Assembly (NCBI GenBank): GCA_944326245.1
Contig: CALVDF010000015.1
Coordinates: 1-64,000, forward strand
DNA length: 64,000 nucleotides
Direction: 5' to 3'
DNA from: an uncultured Bacteroidales bacterium
Lineage (GTDB): Bacteria; Bacteroidota; Bacteroidia; Bacteroidales; UBA932
This document shows, in pieces, positions 55,637-64,000 of this stretch; position 1 is the stretch's first letter, and each line of letters starts with the position of its first letter. Position numbers and translations under genes: made by a program. The notes beneath the pieces were generated by a model, which saw only the letters and a list, made by a program, of their open reading frames with translations, was not told the DNA's origin and made no database searches.

Positions 55637-58123
55637 CTAAAGGATTTCATAGATATCGGCCTTGCCTTCCACACTCATGCGGACAGTCCGGCCGTCCAGA
55701 CTCAACTCACAATACGGGGCATCCGTAACGGTCTCTGCAACTACTGCACCGTCTGACGAATACTGTCTCACGAGAACAGTCCCGTAGGGTTCCATAAGCA
55801 CGATGCGCTTGCCGCTATCGCCGTCTCCGCCAGGTATTTCCACCGACAGGACACCGTCCAGGGCATAAAATGACTTGGGATTGCGGTCAAACGCATACAC
55901 GGCCTTGACCATATCCGGTGCCTCCACCTTGAAGCCAAGGGACTCCGTCCTGCGTGGATTTACACTGAATGTACGGACTGCACACCAGTTGGTCTTGGAG
56001 GATTCCAGCTTGCGCAGACGCACAAAACGGGCATCTATACCCCTACCCTCCCAGTCGATCACATACTGGTGGTCGATGGTATCAATCACAGGGTACCACA
56101 GGTTGCCGTCCTTGGAAGCCTCCAGGGTAGCCATGTCGAAATAATCCACGTCTTCTACGGAATTGCGTCCCTGCAGTATATGTATCTCCCTGAGCCCACG
56201 TACTATTCCCAGATCCACTCCGATCCAGTCCCCGGTCCTCTGGCCGTATGCCGAAGTGTAGAATGTAGTGGAATCATCGTCAAACATCAGCTTGCCGCTG
56301 ACAGTACCGGAGTTGGGATAGGAGCCTTTGGCCGTAAACGAGAACGGGGCCCGTCCTGCCACACGGCGGTAGAAACCGTCAAGCATGTCATCCATGGCAT
56401 TCTCGTAGAAAGGCTGGAGCTTGAGGGTACCAGATTTGTGTGCCTCATAGGCGTCCCTCTCCTCCTGGCTCATGAGATTGTCCACGTATGCACTCCAGAA
56501 TGCCGCATTGTCGCCTCCGCGGTATATGTAAATAAGTTCCAGGGCCTTTCTACCCCTGGTTCCAAGCTTGCCGAACTCCTCGAGCCATGGATACAGCTCC
56601 CGCATAAGAGCATCGTTGCCGCATTTTTCCAGCATCTGTCCGGGTACTTCCTCTATCCTTCCGAACTCCTCCACGAGTGCATCATAATCATCTTCCGACC
56701 ATTCATCCTCAACACGGAAGGTCTCTGTCTCCCATGACTCGTCCCTCCTGTAGCCAGACTCGGTATCGCACGAATGGATAGCGAAAGTACGGTATGCGCT
56801 GTAAGCCTCATCCCCGGCCAGATACTTCAGACCTCTCTCCCAATTGGAAATGAATTCGTAGTCCCCGACATTCCATGTGTAGTCAGCCACACCGTAGAGA
56901 GCCAGTTTGGAAGCCTCGGCATGCTCCATCGGATTGCTGAGCAGACCGCATACATCCTCCGATGTCAGTGTACGGTCAAGTCCGTACACAGGTCCCTGCA
57001 TCACGATATTCCGGCAATAGTCCGTCACGGGGAAGTTCCACCAGTACAGGGCCGGACGCCTGATCCTGTCACTGACCCACTCCAGTGTGGACTTAGTCAT
57101 GTCACTGCATACTGCATCTCCGGTCCAGAAGACTCTAACCGAAGGATCGAGCTCTCTGCCATAGACGGCCAGACTGCCCTTTTCGGTGGGATTGGCCCAC
57201 GAACGGTTGTAGTCCGTAGGGCATATTATGAGGGGAGCCACGTCTCCCTTGACGGCAACGAATTCGGCAGTAAGGCGGTTGAGCAGCTCCACCTGCTTCA
57301 TGGGATTGGTACCCTCACCTGATATGTCATCGAAGAAAATCGCGAAAGCCCTCACACCCAGGTCGTACATCATTTCGAACTTGGCCGTCAGATTGGCGTA
57401 GTCCTCCTCGTTCCACTGTATGTCCTGCCCCGGATGGATAGCCCACACGAAGTCAACCCGGTTGCGCCTGCATGCCCTTACCAGTTCCGCAATGTTCCGG
57501 GCCTCGTCCTCCGGATAAGGCTTGCGCCAGTCAGGAGAACTGTGATACGGGTCATCCTTGGGACCGTACACATACGTATTCATCTTGAACCGCCCGTAAA
57601 AATCTATAAGGGACAGACGGGCCTGGTGTGACCATGGAGTACCGTAGAAGCCCTCCACAACGCCACGGACTGGCAGATCGGGCCAGTCATTGATCCTTAC
57701 ACACGGTACTGAACTCTCCCCGTACTGCACGACCATCTGCCTCAAGGTCTGTATTCCGTAAAACGCTCCGCGTTCGTCATAACCCAGGATATTGACTCCG
57801 TCCGGTGATACTGTCAGCCGATATGCCCCAGAGACAGACTTGACCCCGGCCTTGACAGCCTTGCCCGGATTGAAATCCACGGTCAGCCTGACGCCCTTTC
57901 TGTCCGCAGATGCCAGAAAATCCACGTCTGTCGCAAAAGCTTCGCTGCGGTCCACAAGGAATACCCCGCCCGAAAGGTCCAGTGTTCCCCCGTCTGCATC
58001 CATGCGCACCTCGTGCGGTGTCGGATTTATTACAGGAATCTGTACTCCGTCAGCGTTTCCCCACAGGGGCGCTGCCAGGAGCAGTGCTGCCACAAGAAGC
58101 GGCAATCTTCGAAATAGTACCAT
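55637..58123 (-). CDS. GH84 beta-N-acetylglucosaminidase (O-GlcNAcase/hyaluronidase type)
   Basis: An 828-residue secreted enzyme from the ATG at 58123 (MVLFRRLPLLVAALLLAAPLWG); an earlier ATG would overlap the GH31 gene and add a hydrophilic leader. The N-terminal alpha/beta domain (about residues 30-150) precedes the TIM barrel: GVVEGFYGTPWSHQARL, YVYGPKDDPYH, and the catalytic Asp265-Asp266 in FAIFFDDISG. C-terminal parts include a helical bundle and an F5/8 type C-like module (LRKLESSKTNWCAVRTFSV). GH84 bacterial enzymes act on terminal beta-GlcNAc of host glycans. Second gene of the operon, 16 bases behind GH31. Confidence 0.95.
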   Translation of the reverse strand: MVLFRRLPLLVAALLLAAPLWGNADGVQIPVINPTPHEVRMDADGGTLDLSGGVFLVDRSEAFATDVDFLASADRKGVRLTVDFNPGKAVKAGVKSVSGAYRLTVSPDGVNILGYDERGAFYGIQTLRQMVVQYGESSVPCVRINDWPDLPVRGVVEGFYGTPWSHQARLSLIDFYGRFKMNTYVYGPKDDPYHSSPDWRKPYPEDEARNIAELVRACRRNRVDFVWAIHPGQDIQWNEEDYANLTAKFEMMYDLGVRAFAIFFDDISGEGTNPMKQVELLNRLTAEFVAVKGDVAPLIICPTDYNRSWANPTEKGSLAVYGRELDPSVRVFWTGDAVCSDMTKSTLEWVSDRIRRPALYWWNFPVTDYCRNIVMQGPVYGLDRTLTSEDVCGLLSNPMEHAEASKLALYGVADYTWNVGDYEFISNWERGLKYLAGDEAYSAYRTFAIHSCDTESGYRRDESWETETFRVEDEWSEDDYDALVEEFGRIEEVPGQMLEKCGNDALMRELYPWLEEFGKLGTRGRKALELIYIYRGGDNAAFWSAYVDNLMSQEERDAYEAHKSGTLKLQPFYENAMDDMLDGFYRRVAGRAPFSFTAKGSYPNSGTVSGKLMFDDDSTTFYTSAYGQRTGDWIGVDLGIVRGLREIHILQGRNSVEDVDYFDMATLEASKDGNLWYPVIDTIDHQYVIDWEGRGIDARFVRLRKLESSKTNWCAVRTFSVNPRRTESLGFKVEAPDMVKAVYAFDRNPKSFYALDGVLSVEIPGGDGDSGKRIVLMEPYGTVLVRQYSSDGAVVAETVTDAPYCELSLDGRTVRMSVEGKADIYEIL

Positions 58124-58139
58124 CTTATAAAAAGTTAAA

Positions 58140-61100
58140 TCATTTTTCCACATTGACATACTTGTACTCCAGCGCAGGACTGACTATGACCGCATCCTCC
58201 ACTGTAGGGACAGCGGCACCGTCGCGCAACAGCACGAACTTCACCCTGAAAAGCAGGCCGTCACCGGAGACCAGAGGCTTTTCCCCCGAATTCACGAATG
58301 TAGGATATACTGCCCTCGATCCGTCGGAATGGAGACGGTCGCGGGTCATGTTCTCCATCTGCTGAAGCCCAGAAACCTCCACTCCCGCATATTCCATCGC
58401 AGAAGGATCATACGGTACGGCCAGGCTGAGCGCATTGACCGTCTTCAGAGAATCTCCGTTGAACGAGAGAATCAGGGTATCACCGGCACTCAAAGGACGT
58501 TCGGCTGTTTCCATGCGTATACTGCCGGCAAGAGTATCCCCGGCACTGCGGTGAAACTCCCTCATCCAGTATCCCTCATCTATACCTCCGTCAAGTCTTA
58601 CAGCCACAGCTGATATGTCATAGGCATCAATAAGGCCGTTGCCGTCCAGGTCTCCGGCCGAAACATAGTCAAAATCACTGTCTACCCTGCGAAGTCCTGT
58701 ATAGTTCATATAGGATGTAAGGTCATTGGCATCCACCTTTCCGTCCTTGTTGATGTCACCTGGAATGACCGTAGCTGTCCCAGGCACCTTGAACACGTAT
58801 ATTTCACGTCCTGACCCGTAATTGTTTACAGCATCGTCTACTGCTATGCGTATATAACGGGCCCTGGGTCCGCCTTCGAATGCAAACACTTTGGTCCGTG
58901 CATCCCTTTCCCAATTGAACGTACCGGCCGGAATCCAGTCCTTGCCGTTCACGCTGTAGAATACCTTTCCTGAAAGCAGGACGCCGTTGCCTGCATCCTG
59001 GCGGGGGAGATACTCGAACCTGTCGATATTGCTTACTCCCTGCAGATCGAGGGTAAGCTCAAAAGGAAGAGCCTTGGCCTGATACCTGGTATGCCAAGAA
59101 TCCCCGCTTTCAGCCCAGTCGAAGAGTCTCCAGACTTCGAAGCCCTCCTGAGAAGGGAAGGAGCATGAACCGACAATACCGCGGATTGCCCACTGCAAAG
59201 GATCCCCCTCTGTCGTACATGTGTATTCCGTCCTGTCAGAAACGCCCTCGCGGTTCACAGCCCTCAGCCTGAAGCTGTAATCCGTCTCAGGTTCAAGACC
59301 GTCAAACGTAAGATACCCGTTCCTTATGCCGGTATGCAGCATGCCGGCATGCTCTATTTCGAAATAATCGGCATTGTCCTGAAGATTCCATGCCAGAGTC
59401 ACTGAATATGGCCCGGTCACGCAACTGTCCGCGAGCAGAACCGGAGCAGTCAGGCTTCCGCCGTATATGCGGCTGTCATCCGCAGGGGCATACTCATACC
59501 CGTCTATGACCAGAACCGTTTCGTTCACAGTAATGTCGCACGAAGGGATGGAAACGGTCAGTACAGGATTTTTCCTTATATCCATCTTCGAAAATTCACT
59601 GCCCGGAGTGGCAAAGCAGTTGAGCTGCGGCGCCTCGTCGTAACTCCACTCCACCGGCACCTTCCTCCCCCCGATTCTGGCCGTAACCTTCCTGGGCATG
59701 GCGGTAATGTTGATCCTGACCTCCGTCGACTGCTCCTTTACGAATCCGGGGAAATCCCCTTTCGCCGGATGTATTGTCAGGGTATACCTGCCGTCCTCCA
59801 GTTCCGCATCCACCGGAACTGTCACACACTCCCCGTAGAGATAGCCCATAGTCCTTCCGTCATCATCGTAGACCTGCGTAGAATAAGTTCCCTCGGCCGG
59901 CCAGCACTCGAATATGCGTTCGGAAGGATCTATCTGCGAGGGATTGTTGTTCGGACGCACCATCGGAATGACTGCTCCCTGACGTACGAATACAGGCAGT
60001 TTCCACAGCGGTGCAGGGAAATTCTCAAGAATCACCCCTCCATCATGGAGATTTCCGGTAAAATAATCCACCCAACGGCCCTCCGGAAGGTATATGCCGT
60101 CACGGATATCATTGCCCAGCGTATCGGAAGCGGTATTCCTGTATACGGGAGCCACCAGAAAATCAGGGCCGAACATATACTGGTAAGCTGTCGCTGAAGA
60201 ATATGTGTAATCTCCCGGATAATCCAGGAACATGGCCCTCATGAGAGGTTTGCCGTCCACAGCCGCACGGGACCATGTATAGGCATAGGGCAGCAGCCCT
60301 GACTTGAGCTTGAGGTACATCCTGTTGACGGATGCCGCAGGCTCGCCTAAGGCATGGGGATACTTTTCGTTGGAGCCCCATCCGTCCATGTTGAGCTGCA
60401 TGATTGAAAACGTCTTCCACTGGAAATCACGGATATTCACTACAGGATTCTGTCCTCCGAATATTCCGTCCATATCGGAACATATATTCGGTTGTCCCGA
60501 AAGTCCGGAACCGATATACGTAGGTATATGGAACCTTATGTATTCCCAGTCACCGCCGGTCTGGTCTCCGGACCACACTCCCGCATATCTCTGCGTACCG
60601 GCCCATCCGTCCATGGTGATGATGAAAGGACGGGCATTGTCACCATAGTAAGGCATGATGCCGGCAACATCCGCTATCCCGTTAAGGCCGAAGGAATAGC
60701 CCCAGCCGACCCACGCCACATCGGTCTTGAGTACACGCACTCCGGCATCCCTGACCTCCTTGACAATATCCCTCTGAAGCAAAGCCTCCACTCCCTCCTT
60801 CGGATGAAGGTCCGACTGGGTCCAAAGCCCTATCTCCACTCCCTTGGAACGGGCATAGTCCCCGAATGACTGAAGATTGAGTATATTGCTGTCCAGGGTA
60901 CTGGTCTGCCCGTAACCAGCGCCATAGCCGTCGTTGGGCAGGATCCAGCCCAGCGGCATATCGTGAGCTTCGTAGCGGTCCACCACAGCTCTGGCCGAGA
61001 ACTGGTAATTGTCCTTTTCCCCGTTCAGAGACTCCCTTGTCCCCCCATTGTCCTTCTGGCTTTCACGGTACCTCCTGCCGTCCTCGAATGGCACAGAGCG

Positions 61101-61994
61101 CGGTCCGTCATCCTCCACCCACCAGTCGCGGTTGTACGCATTGAGATGCCCCTCGTAGAAAGCGAACTTGGGCAGAAGGACAGGATTGCCGGTCAAACGG
61201 TAATATGCACCGAGAAGAGAGACAGGATCCGGTGCCGCCATCACGAATATGTCCAGATAATCCGTATCATGCGTAAGCCGCACGACACCCTCGGTTTCTG
61301 CCCCGAAGTCATACTCCCCGGGGGCGAAGGTATGCCACATGATCCCGTATCCTGCGGTAGACCAATAGTAAGGCGCAGGAGATGCCACCCCTCCGTCCGT
61401 CCAGCTGTTTTCATTCACTATATTTATACGCTCGCCCCTGTGGGAAAATCTTCCGTTCTGCACGCCTCCCCCGTAAAAATACTCGTCCGGACCCTCCTTC
61501 AGCATGACCGTTGTACGGTTCTTGCCGCCGCGGGTCCCGAACGTCACCGGTGACAGCTGCTGCAGCACCTTGCTTCCGCTGCGCAGATCCGTAACTGACA
61601 TAGTGCCGTCAGCCTTTGCAAAAGCTACCTCCAGAACGCCGGTCGTCAGGACCCATGCCGAATCGGACTCTTCCACCGAACATGTTACCGGGACACGCGG
61701 ATTCCCTACCAGAATATCTGCCGAAGGATTTGCCTCGGGATTACGGACAATGCCGCCGTTGTCATCCCTGAAAAGGCGGAAGATATCAGGTGCATAGAAA
61801 TCCACCGTCATTCTCTCCCCTCCGGCAAGGACGATCTCCACTGCCGCCGGATTGATCCTTTCAGCTCTGCCTACGGATTCTACATATTCGTGCGATTCCC
61901 CGGACTGTCCTGCAGATGCATCCTGTGCGCAGATGCATACTGAAGCCGCAACAGCCACGGTCAGTGCGACCGCCGTTTTTAGACTGATATTCAT
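58140..61994 (-). CDS. Multidomain GH31 enzyme with F5/8C, dockerin and cohesin-like modules
   Basis: A 1284-residue secreted enzyme. Signal peptide (1-29); N-terminal beta-sandwich (about 40-250); GH31 TIM barrel with nucleophile Asp425 (VLKTDVAWVGWGYSF) and acid/base Asp477 (VWSGDQTGGDWEYIRF); DUF5110-like beta-domains; a fibronectin III-like module (YFEIEHAG, then LEPETDYSFRLRAVN); an F5/8 type C module (about 930-1070); a type I dockerin pair (1078-1133: GDINKDGKVDANDL and GDLDGNGLIDAYDI); and a C-terminal cohesin-like module (about 1155-1284: LSAGDTLILSF, ALSLAVPYDPSAMEYAGVEV). The barrel motifs resemble the GH31 branch that includes gut alpha-N-acetylgalactosaminidases; with GH84 and GH20 behind it, mucin O-glycan cleavage is a reasonable inference. 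First gene of the operon; -7 box TATATTTG at 62020-62027. Confidence 0.9.
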   Translation of the reverse strand: MNISLKTAVALTVAVAASVCICAQDASAGQSGESHEYVESVGRAERINPAAVEIVLAGGERMTVDFYAPDIFRLFRDDNGGIVRNPEANPSADILVGNPRVPVTCSVEESDSAWVLTTGVLEVAFAKADGTMSVTDLRSGSKVLQQLSPVTFGTRGGKNRTTVMLKEGPDEYFYGGGVQNGRFSHRGERINIVNENSWTDGGVASPAPYYWSTAGYGIMWHTFAPGEYDFGAETEGVVRLTHDTDYLDIFVMAAPDPVSLLGAYYRLTGNPVLLPKFAFYEGHLNAYNRDWWVEDDGPRSVPFEDGRRYRESQKDNGGTRESLNGEKDNYQFSARAVVDRYEAHDMPLGWILPNDGYGAGYGQTSTLDSNILNLQSFGDYARSKGVEIGLWTQSDLHPKEGVEALLQRDIVKEVRDAGVRVLKTDVAWVGWGYSFGLNGIADVAGIMPYYGDNARPFIITMDGWAGTQRYAGVWSGDQTGGDWEYIRFHIPTYIGSGLSGQPNICSDMDGIFGGQNPVVNIRDFQWKTFSIMQLNMDGWGSNEKYPHALGEPAASVNRMYLKLKSGLLPYAYTWSRAAVDGKPLMRAMFLDYPGDYTYSSATAYQYMFGPDFLVAPVYRNTASDTLGNDIRDGIYLPEGRWVDYFTGNLHDGGVILENFPAPLWKLPVFVRQGAVIPMVRPNNNPSQIDPSERIFECWPAEGTYSTQVYDDDGRTMGYLYGECVTVPVDAELEDGRYTLTIHPAKGDFPGFVKEQSTEVRINITAMPRKVTARIGGRKVPVEWSYDEAPQLNCFATPGSEFSKMDIRKNPVLTVSIPSCDITVNETVLVIDGYEYAPADDSRIYGGSLTAPVLLADSCVTGPYSVTLAWNLQDNADYFEIEHAGMLHTGIRNGYLTFDGLEPETDYSFRLRAVNREGVSDRTEYTCTTEGDPLQWAIRGIVGSCSFPSQEGFEVWRLFDWAESGDSWHTRYQAKALPFELTLDLQGVSNIDRFEYLPRQDAGNGVLLSGKVFYSVNGKDWIPAGTFNWERDARTKVFAFEGGPRARYIRIAVDDAVNNYGSGREIYVFKVPGTATVIPGDINKDGKVDANDLTSYMNYTGLRRVDSDFDYVSAGDLDGNGLIDAYDISAVAVRLDGGIDEGYWMREFHRSAGDTLAGSIRMETAERPLSAGDTLILSFNGDSLKTVNALSLAVPYDPSAMEYAGVEVSGLQQMENMTRDRLHSDGSRAVYPTFVNSGEKPLVSGDGLLFRVKFVLLRDGAAVPTVEDAVIVSPALEYKYVNVEK

Positions 61995-62019
61995 ATCTGT
62001 GTCATTTATAAAATTCTTG

Positions 62020-62027
62020 CAAATATA
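62020..62027 (-). promoter_or_regulatory. -7 box of the amino-sugar operon
   Basis: TATATTTG on the minus strand, a match to TAnnTTTG, 26 bases before the GH31 start. The nearest TTTG upstream gives a spacing of only 15 bases. Confidence 0.5.
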
Positions 62028-62111
62028 ATAATTTTAACAAGGCAAAAGCGACCTTTACCCCCTGTTTGCGGCACACGTTTTTTTCCGTTGAACAGTTTTA
62101 GCGGATTTTAG

Positions 62112-62142
62112 TTGTAATTATAAAAAAAAATATGCTATTTTG
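62112..62142 (+). promoter_or_regulatory. Glutamine synthetase promoter
   Basis: TTG (62112-62114), 21 bases, TATTTTG (62136-62142; one base short of TAnnTTTG), about 25 bases before the start codon. Confidence 0.5.
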
Positions 62143-62166
62143 CTTTCACTTTGAAATCAAATCAAA

Positions 62167-63669
62167 ATGGACACATTACTGAAATACAACATCAATCCAC
62201 TAGTGAACGCAATAGGCAAAATGCCCGACAAGTTTACGAAAGAGGATATAATCAATTACATCGTATCGCACGAGATCCGTGTAGTCAATTTCAGGTATAT
62301 TGCCGGCGACGGCAGGCTGAAGACCCTCAGTTTCCCCGTCAGCAGCCTTCAGTACCTTGACCTGATCCTTTCATTCGGAGAGAGAGTGGACGGTTCAAGC
62401 CTATTCTCATACATCCAGGCCGGTTCAAGCGACCTATACGTAATACCCCGTTTTGCAACAGCCTACATAGATCCGTTCGCAGAGATTCCTACACTAGGCA
62501 TGCTGTGCTCCTATTTTACCAAGGACGGGCTTCCGCTTGAGAGCTCCCCGGAATACACACTGCGCAAGGCTCACGAAGAATTCAGGAAGATTACCGGCTA
62601 CACTTTCGAAGCCATGGGCGAACTGGAGTTCTATGTAATCTACGATGACGACAGATGCTTCCCCTCCGAGGATCAGCGCGGGTATCACGAATCCACTCCT
62701 TTCTCAAAGACCGAGACGTTCCGTACAGAAGCCATGAAACTCATATCGCAGGTTGGCGGCAACATCAAATATGCCCACTCCGAAGTAGGCAACTTCACCC
62801 TGGACGGGAAAGTCTACGAGCAGAACGAGATCGAATTCCTCGTTTCTCCCGTGGAATCTGCGGCAGACCAGCTGGTCATGGCCAAATGGATACTCCGCAC
62901 CCTGGCATGGCAGTACGGGTTTGACATAACCTTTGCGCCCAAGATCACAGAGGGCAAGGCCGGCAGCGGACTGCACTTCCATACCCGCATCATGAACGGG
63001 CAACACTCCGTAATGCTCAAGGACGGACATCTGTCCGACGAGGCAAGGAAGGCTATAGCCGGATACATGACCTGCGCGTCCTCCCTTACCGCCTTCGGCA
63101 ACTCCAATCCCACTTCATACTTCCGTCTGGTACCGCACCAGGAAGCACCCACCAGCATATGCTGGGGTGACCGCAACCGTTCAGTACTGGTACGTGTACC
63201 GCTGGGATGGACAGGCAGAAGCGACATGTCCGCCATCGCCAACGGACTTCCGGAGGACCCTGACATCGCCATGCCCGACAAGCAGACAGTAGAACTGCGT
63301 TCAGCAGACGGATCGGCAGACATCCACCTGATGCTCGCAGGTCTGGTAACAGCCGCACGCATAGGCTTCGAACTTCCTGACGCACTCGAAATAGCCAAAA
63401 GGACATATGTCGATGTCAACATCCACGATGCACAGAACGCAGCCATACTCAACTCTCTTGCCCAGCTGCCGACATCATGCTCGGAATCGGCGGATGACCT
63501 TGAAAAGAACCGCGGACTTTACGAGGCAAAGGGTGTATTCTCGAAAAGCATGATAGACGGCCGCATCGCCATGCTCCGCTCATACAACGACGCCAATATC
63601 CGCGAAGAGACCGCCCGCGACAAAGGGCTGATGATGGAACTGGTAAGGAAATACTATCACTGCGGATAG
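62167..63669 (+). CDS. glnA: Glutamine synthetase
   Basis: A 500-residue GSI-like enzyme that makes glutamine from glutamate, ammonia and ATP. The beta-grasp N-terminus (about 1-110) precedes the catalytic domain: FEAMGELEFYVI (metal-binding Glu), NEIEFLVSPVESAADQLVM, GKAGSGLHFHTRI (ATP/metal His), SYFRLVPHQEAPTSICWGDRNRSVLVRVP (substrate and ATP site) and VELRSADGSADIHLMLAGL. The usual adenylylation-loop Tyr context (NLYDLPPEE-type) is not obvious, so regulation by adenylylation is doubtful. It is a single gene between its own promoter and a terminator. Confidence 0.92.
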   Translation: MDTLLKYNINPLVNAIGKMPDKFTKEDIINYIVSHEIRVVNFRYIAGDGRLKTLSFPVSSLQYLDLILSFGERVDGSSLFSYIQAGSSDLYVIPRFATAYIDPFAEIPTLGMLCSYFTKDGLPLESSPEYTLRKAHEEFRKITGYTFEAMGELEFYVIYDDDRCFPSEDQRGYHESTPFSKTETFRTEAMKLISQVGGNIKYAHSEVGNFTLDGKVYEQNEIEFLVSPVESAADQLVMAKWILRTLAWQYGFDITFAPKITEGKAGSGLHFHTRIMNGQHSVMLKDGHLSDEARKAIAGYMTCASSLTAFGNSNPTSYFRLVPHQEAPTSICWGDRNRSVLVRVPLGWTGRSDMSAIANGLPEDPDIAMPDKQTVELRSADGSADIHLMLAGLVTAARIGFELPDALEIAKRTYVDVNIHDAQNAAILNSLAQLPTSCSESADDLEKNRGLYEAKGVFSKSMIDGRIAMLRSYNDANIREETARDKGLMMELVRKYYHCG

Positions 63670-63695
63670 GACCAGTCCAGGGCACAACAAAAGAG

Positions 63696-63729
63696 AAAGG
63701 CCGCGCGATCAGAAGATTGCACGGCCTTT
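63696..63729 (+). terminator. Bidirectional terminator behind glnA
   Basis: Long hairpin: AAAGGCCG.GCGATC / GATTGC.CGGCCTTT with a 4-base loop; T-run on the plus strand, and TTTCTCTTTT on the minus strand for the opposing gene. Confidence 0.85.
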
Positions 63730-63738
63730 TTCCTTATT

Positions 63739-63772
63739 AACCTAAACTTAATCTATGAAAAAACTATCGCTT
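63739..63772. repeat. Conserved intergenic element, copy 2
   Basis: AACCTAAACTTAAT followed by the same 20 bases as copy 1 (63753-63772), with weaker similarity on to about 63801. As in copy 1 it lies between a terminator and the stop of a minus-strand gene, in a convergent gap. Confidence 0.7.
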
Positions 63773-63807
63773 GTTCCTGAAGCAAATAGTATGCCACACA
63801 TTAAGTT

Positions 63808-64000
63808 TTATATCTTGGACAATGTCACGTCCATCGTTCTGGGGGTTCCGTTGCCCGATGTCCAGGTCATCCTGGCCTGATAGATCCCGGCGGGAAGGAA
63901 GGACACGTCTACGGCAGCAGGTGCATCAGGAGAGCTGGAAAGTCCGTCGATGGATACCTTCGTATTGCCGTATGCATCCCTGATCGTCAAAACTGCTCCT
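63808..64000 (-). CDS. 3' end of a beta-sandwich protein (partial)
   Basis: The last 63 codons of a minus-strand gene that begins beyond the window. It reads GAVLTIRDAYGNTK, then VDVSFLPAGIYQARMTW and TMDVTLSKI, the pattern of a C-terminal Ig-like/sorting-type beta-sandwich domain (DUF3244 or secretion-signal-like) seen at the ends of many Bacteroidales surface proteins. Which of these it is cannot be settled without the rest. Confidence 0.6.
   Translation of the reverse strand, partial: GAVLTIRDAYGNTKVSIDGLSSSPDAPAAVDVSFLPAGIYQARMTWTSGNGTPRTMDVTLSKI

Overview
The window looks like part of a chromosome of a moderately high-GC gut member of the Bacteroidota, order Bacteroidales. Support comes from many lipoproteins with Bacteroidales-type signal peptides, families largely confined to this phylum (DUF4252, DUF4831, DUF4922-SpoIID, HU-CCDC81, TPR-AraC regulators, BACON-type lipoproteins), the -7 promoter motif TAnnTTTG with an upstream TTG/TTTG, and few Shine-Dalgarno sequences. 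A Rikenellaceae/Alistipes-like or related lineage is plausible, but the genus cannot be fixed from sequence reading alone.

Layout. 0-5 kb: a UvrA2-like ABC ATPase divergent from a GH92 alpha-mannosidase. 5-9 kb: an accessory stretch with two paralogous beta-propeller lipoproteins that share a perfectly identical 388-bp block, an unknown lipoprotein, and a relic of an AAA-ATPase/PD-(D/E)XK gene. 9-17 kb: a DUF4922-SpoIID fusion, trpS, recA, a four-gene ECF sigma/DUF4252 operon with its own ECF-type promoter, and a MATE exporter. 17-28 kb: a Crp/Fnr-like regulator, surface lipoproteins, a YitT-family protein, a transglutaminase-like lipoprotein, and a membrane-spanning TPR-AraC regulator translationally coupled to dnaG. 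28-41 kb: dnaG, tRNA-Asn, an HU-CCDC81 membrane protein, metG, a GH2 beta-galactosidase, rpsF-rpsR-rplI, pepD, a DUF4831 protein and an LpxL/HtrB-like acyltransferase. 41-50 kb: a group B [FeFe]-hydrogenase, a GT2 glycosyltransferase, murF, dut, a flippase, a patatin/POTRA/barrel protein, then a cyclophilin lipoprotein and a nitroreductase on the plus strand. 50-62 kb: a tightly packed five-gene operon for N-acetylhexosamine glycans (GH31 with dockerin and cohesin-like domains, GH84, GH20, an MFS permease, a propeller lipoprotein) with no SusC/SusD pair. 62-64 kb: a glutamine synthetase and the 3' end of a further gene.

The most interesting points are: the SusCD-less amino-sugar operon whose leading GH31 enzyme carries both a dockerin pair and a cohesin-like module; the gene-conversion block in the propeller lipoproteins; the internally deleted AAA-ATPase gene whose promoter now probably drives the SpoIID gene; a 10-bp tandem repeat just upstream of the recA promoter; an autoregulatory ECF promoter; and a 14-bp palindrome between the TPR-AraC regulator and the lipoprotein operon it probably controls. 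No CRISPR array, complete insertion sequence, prophage or rRNA operon was seen.
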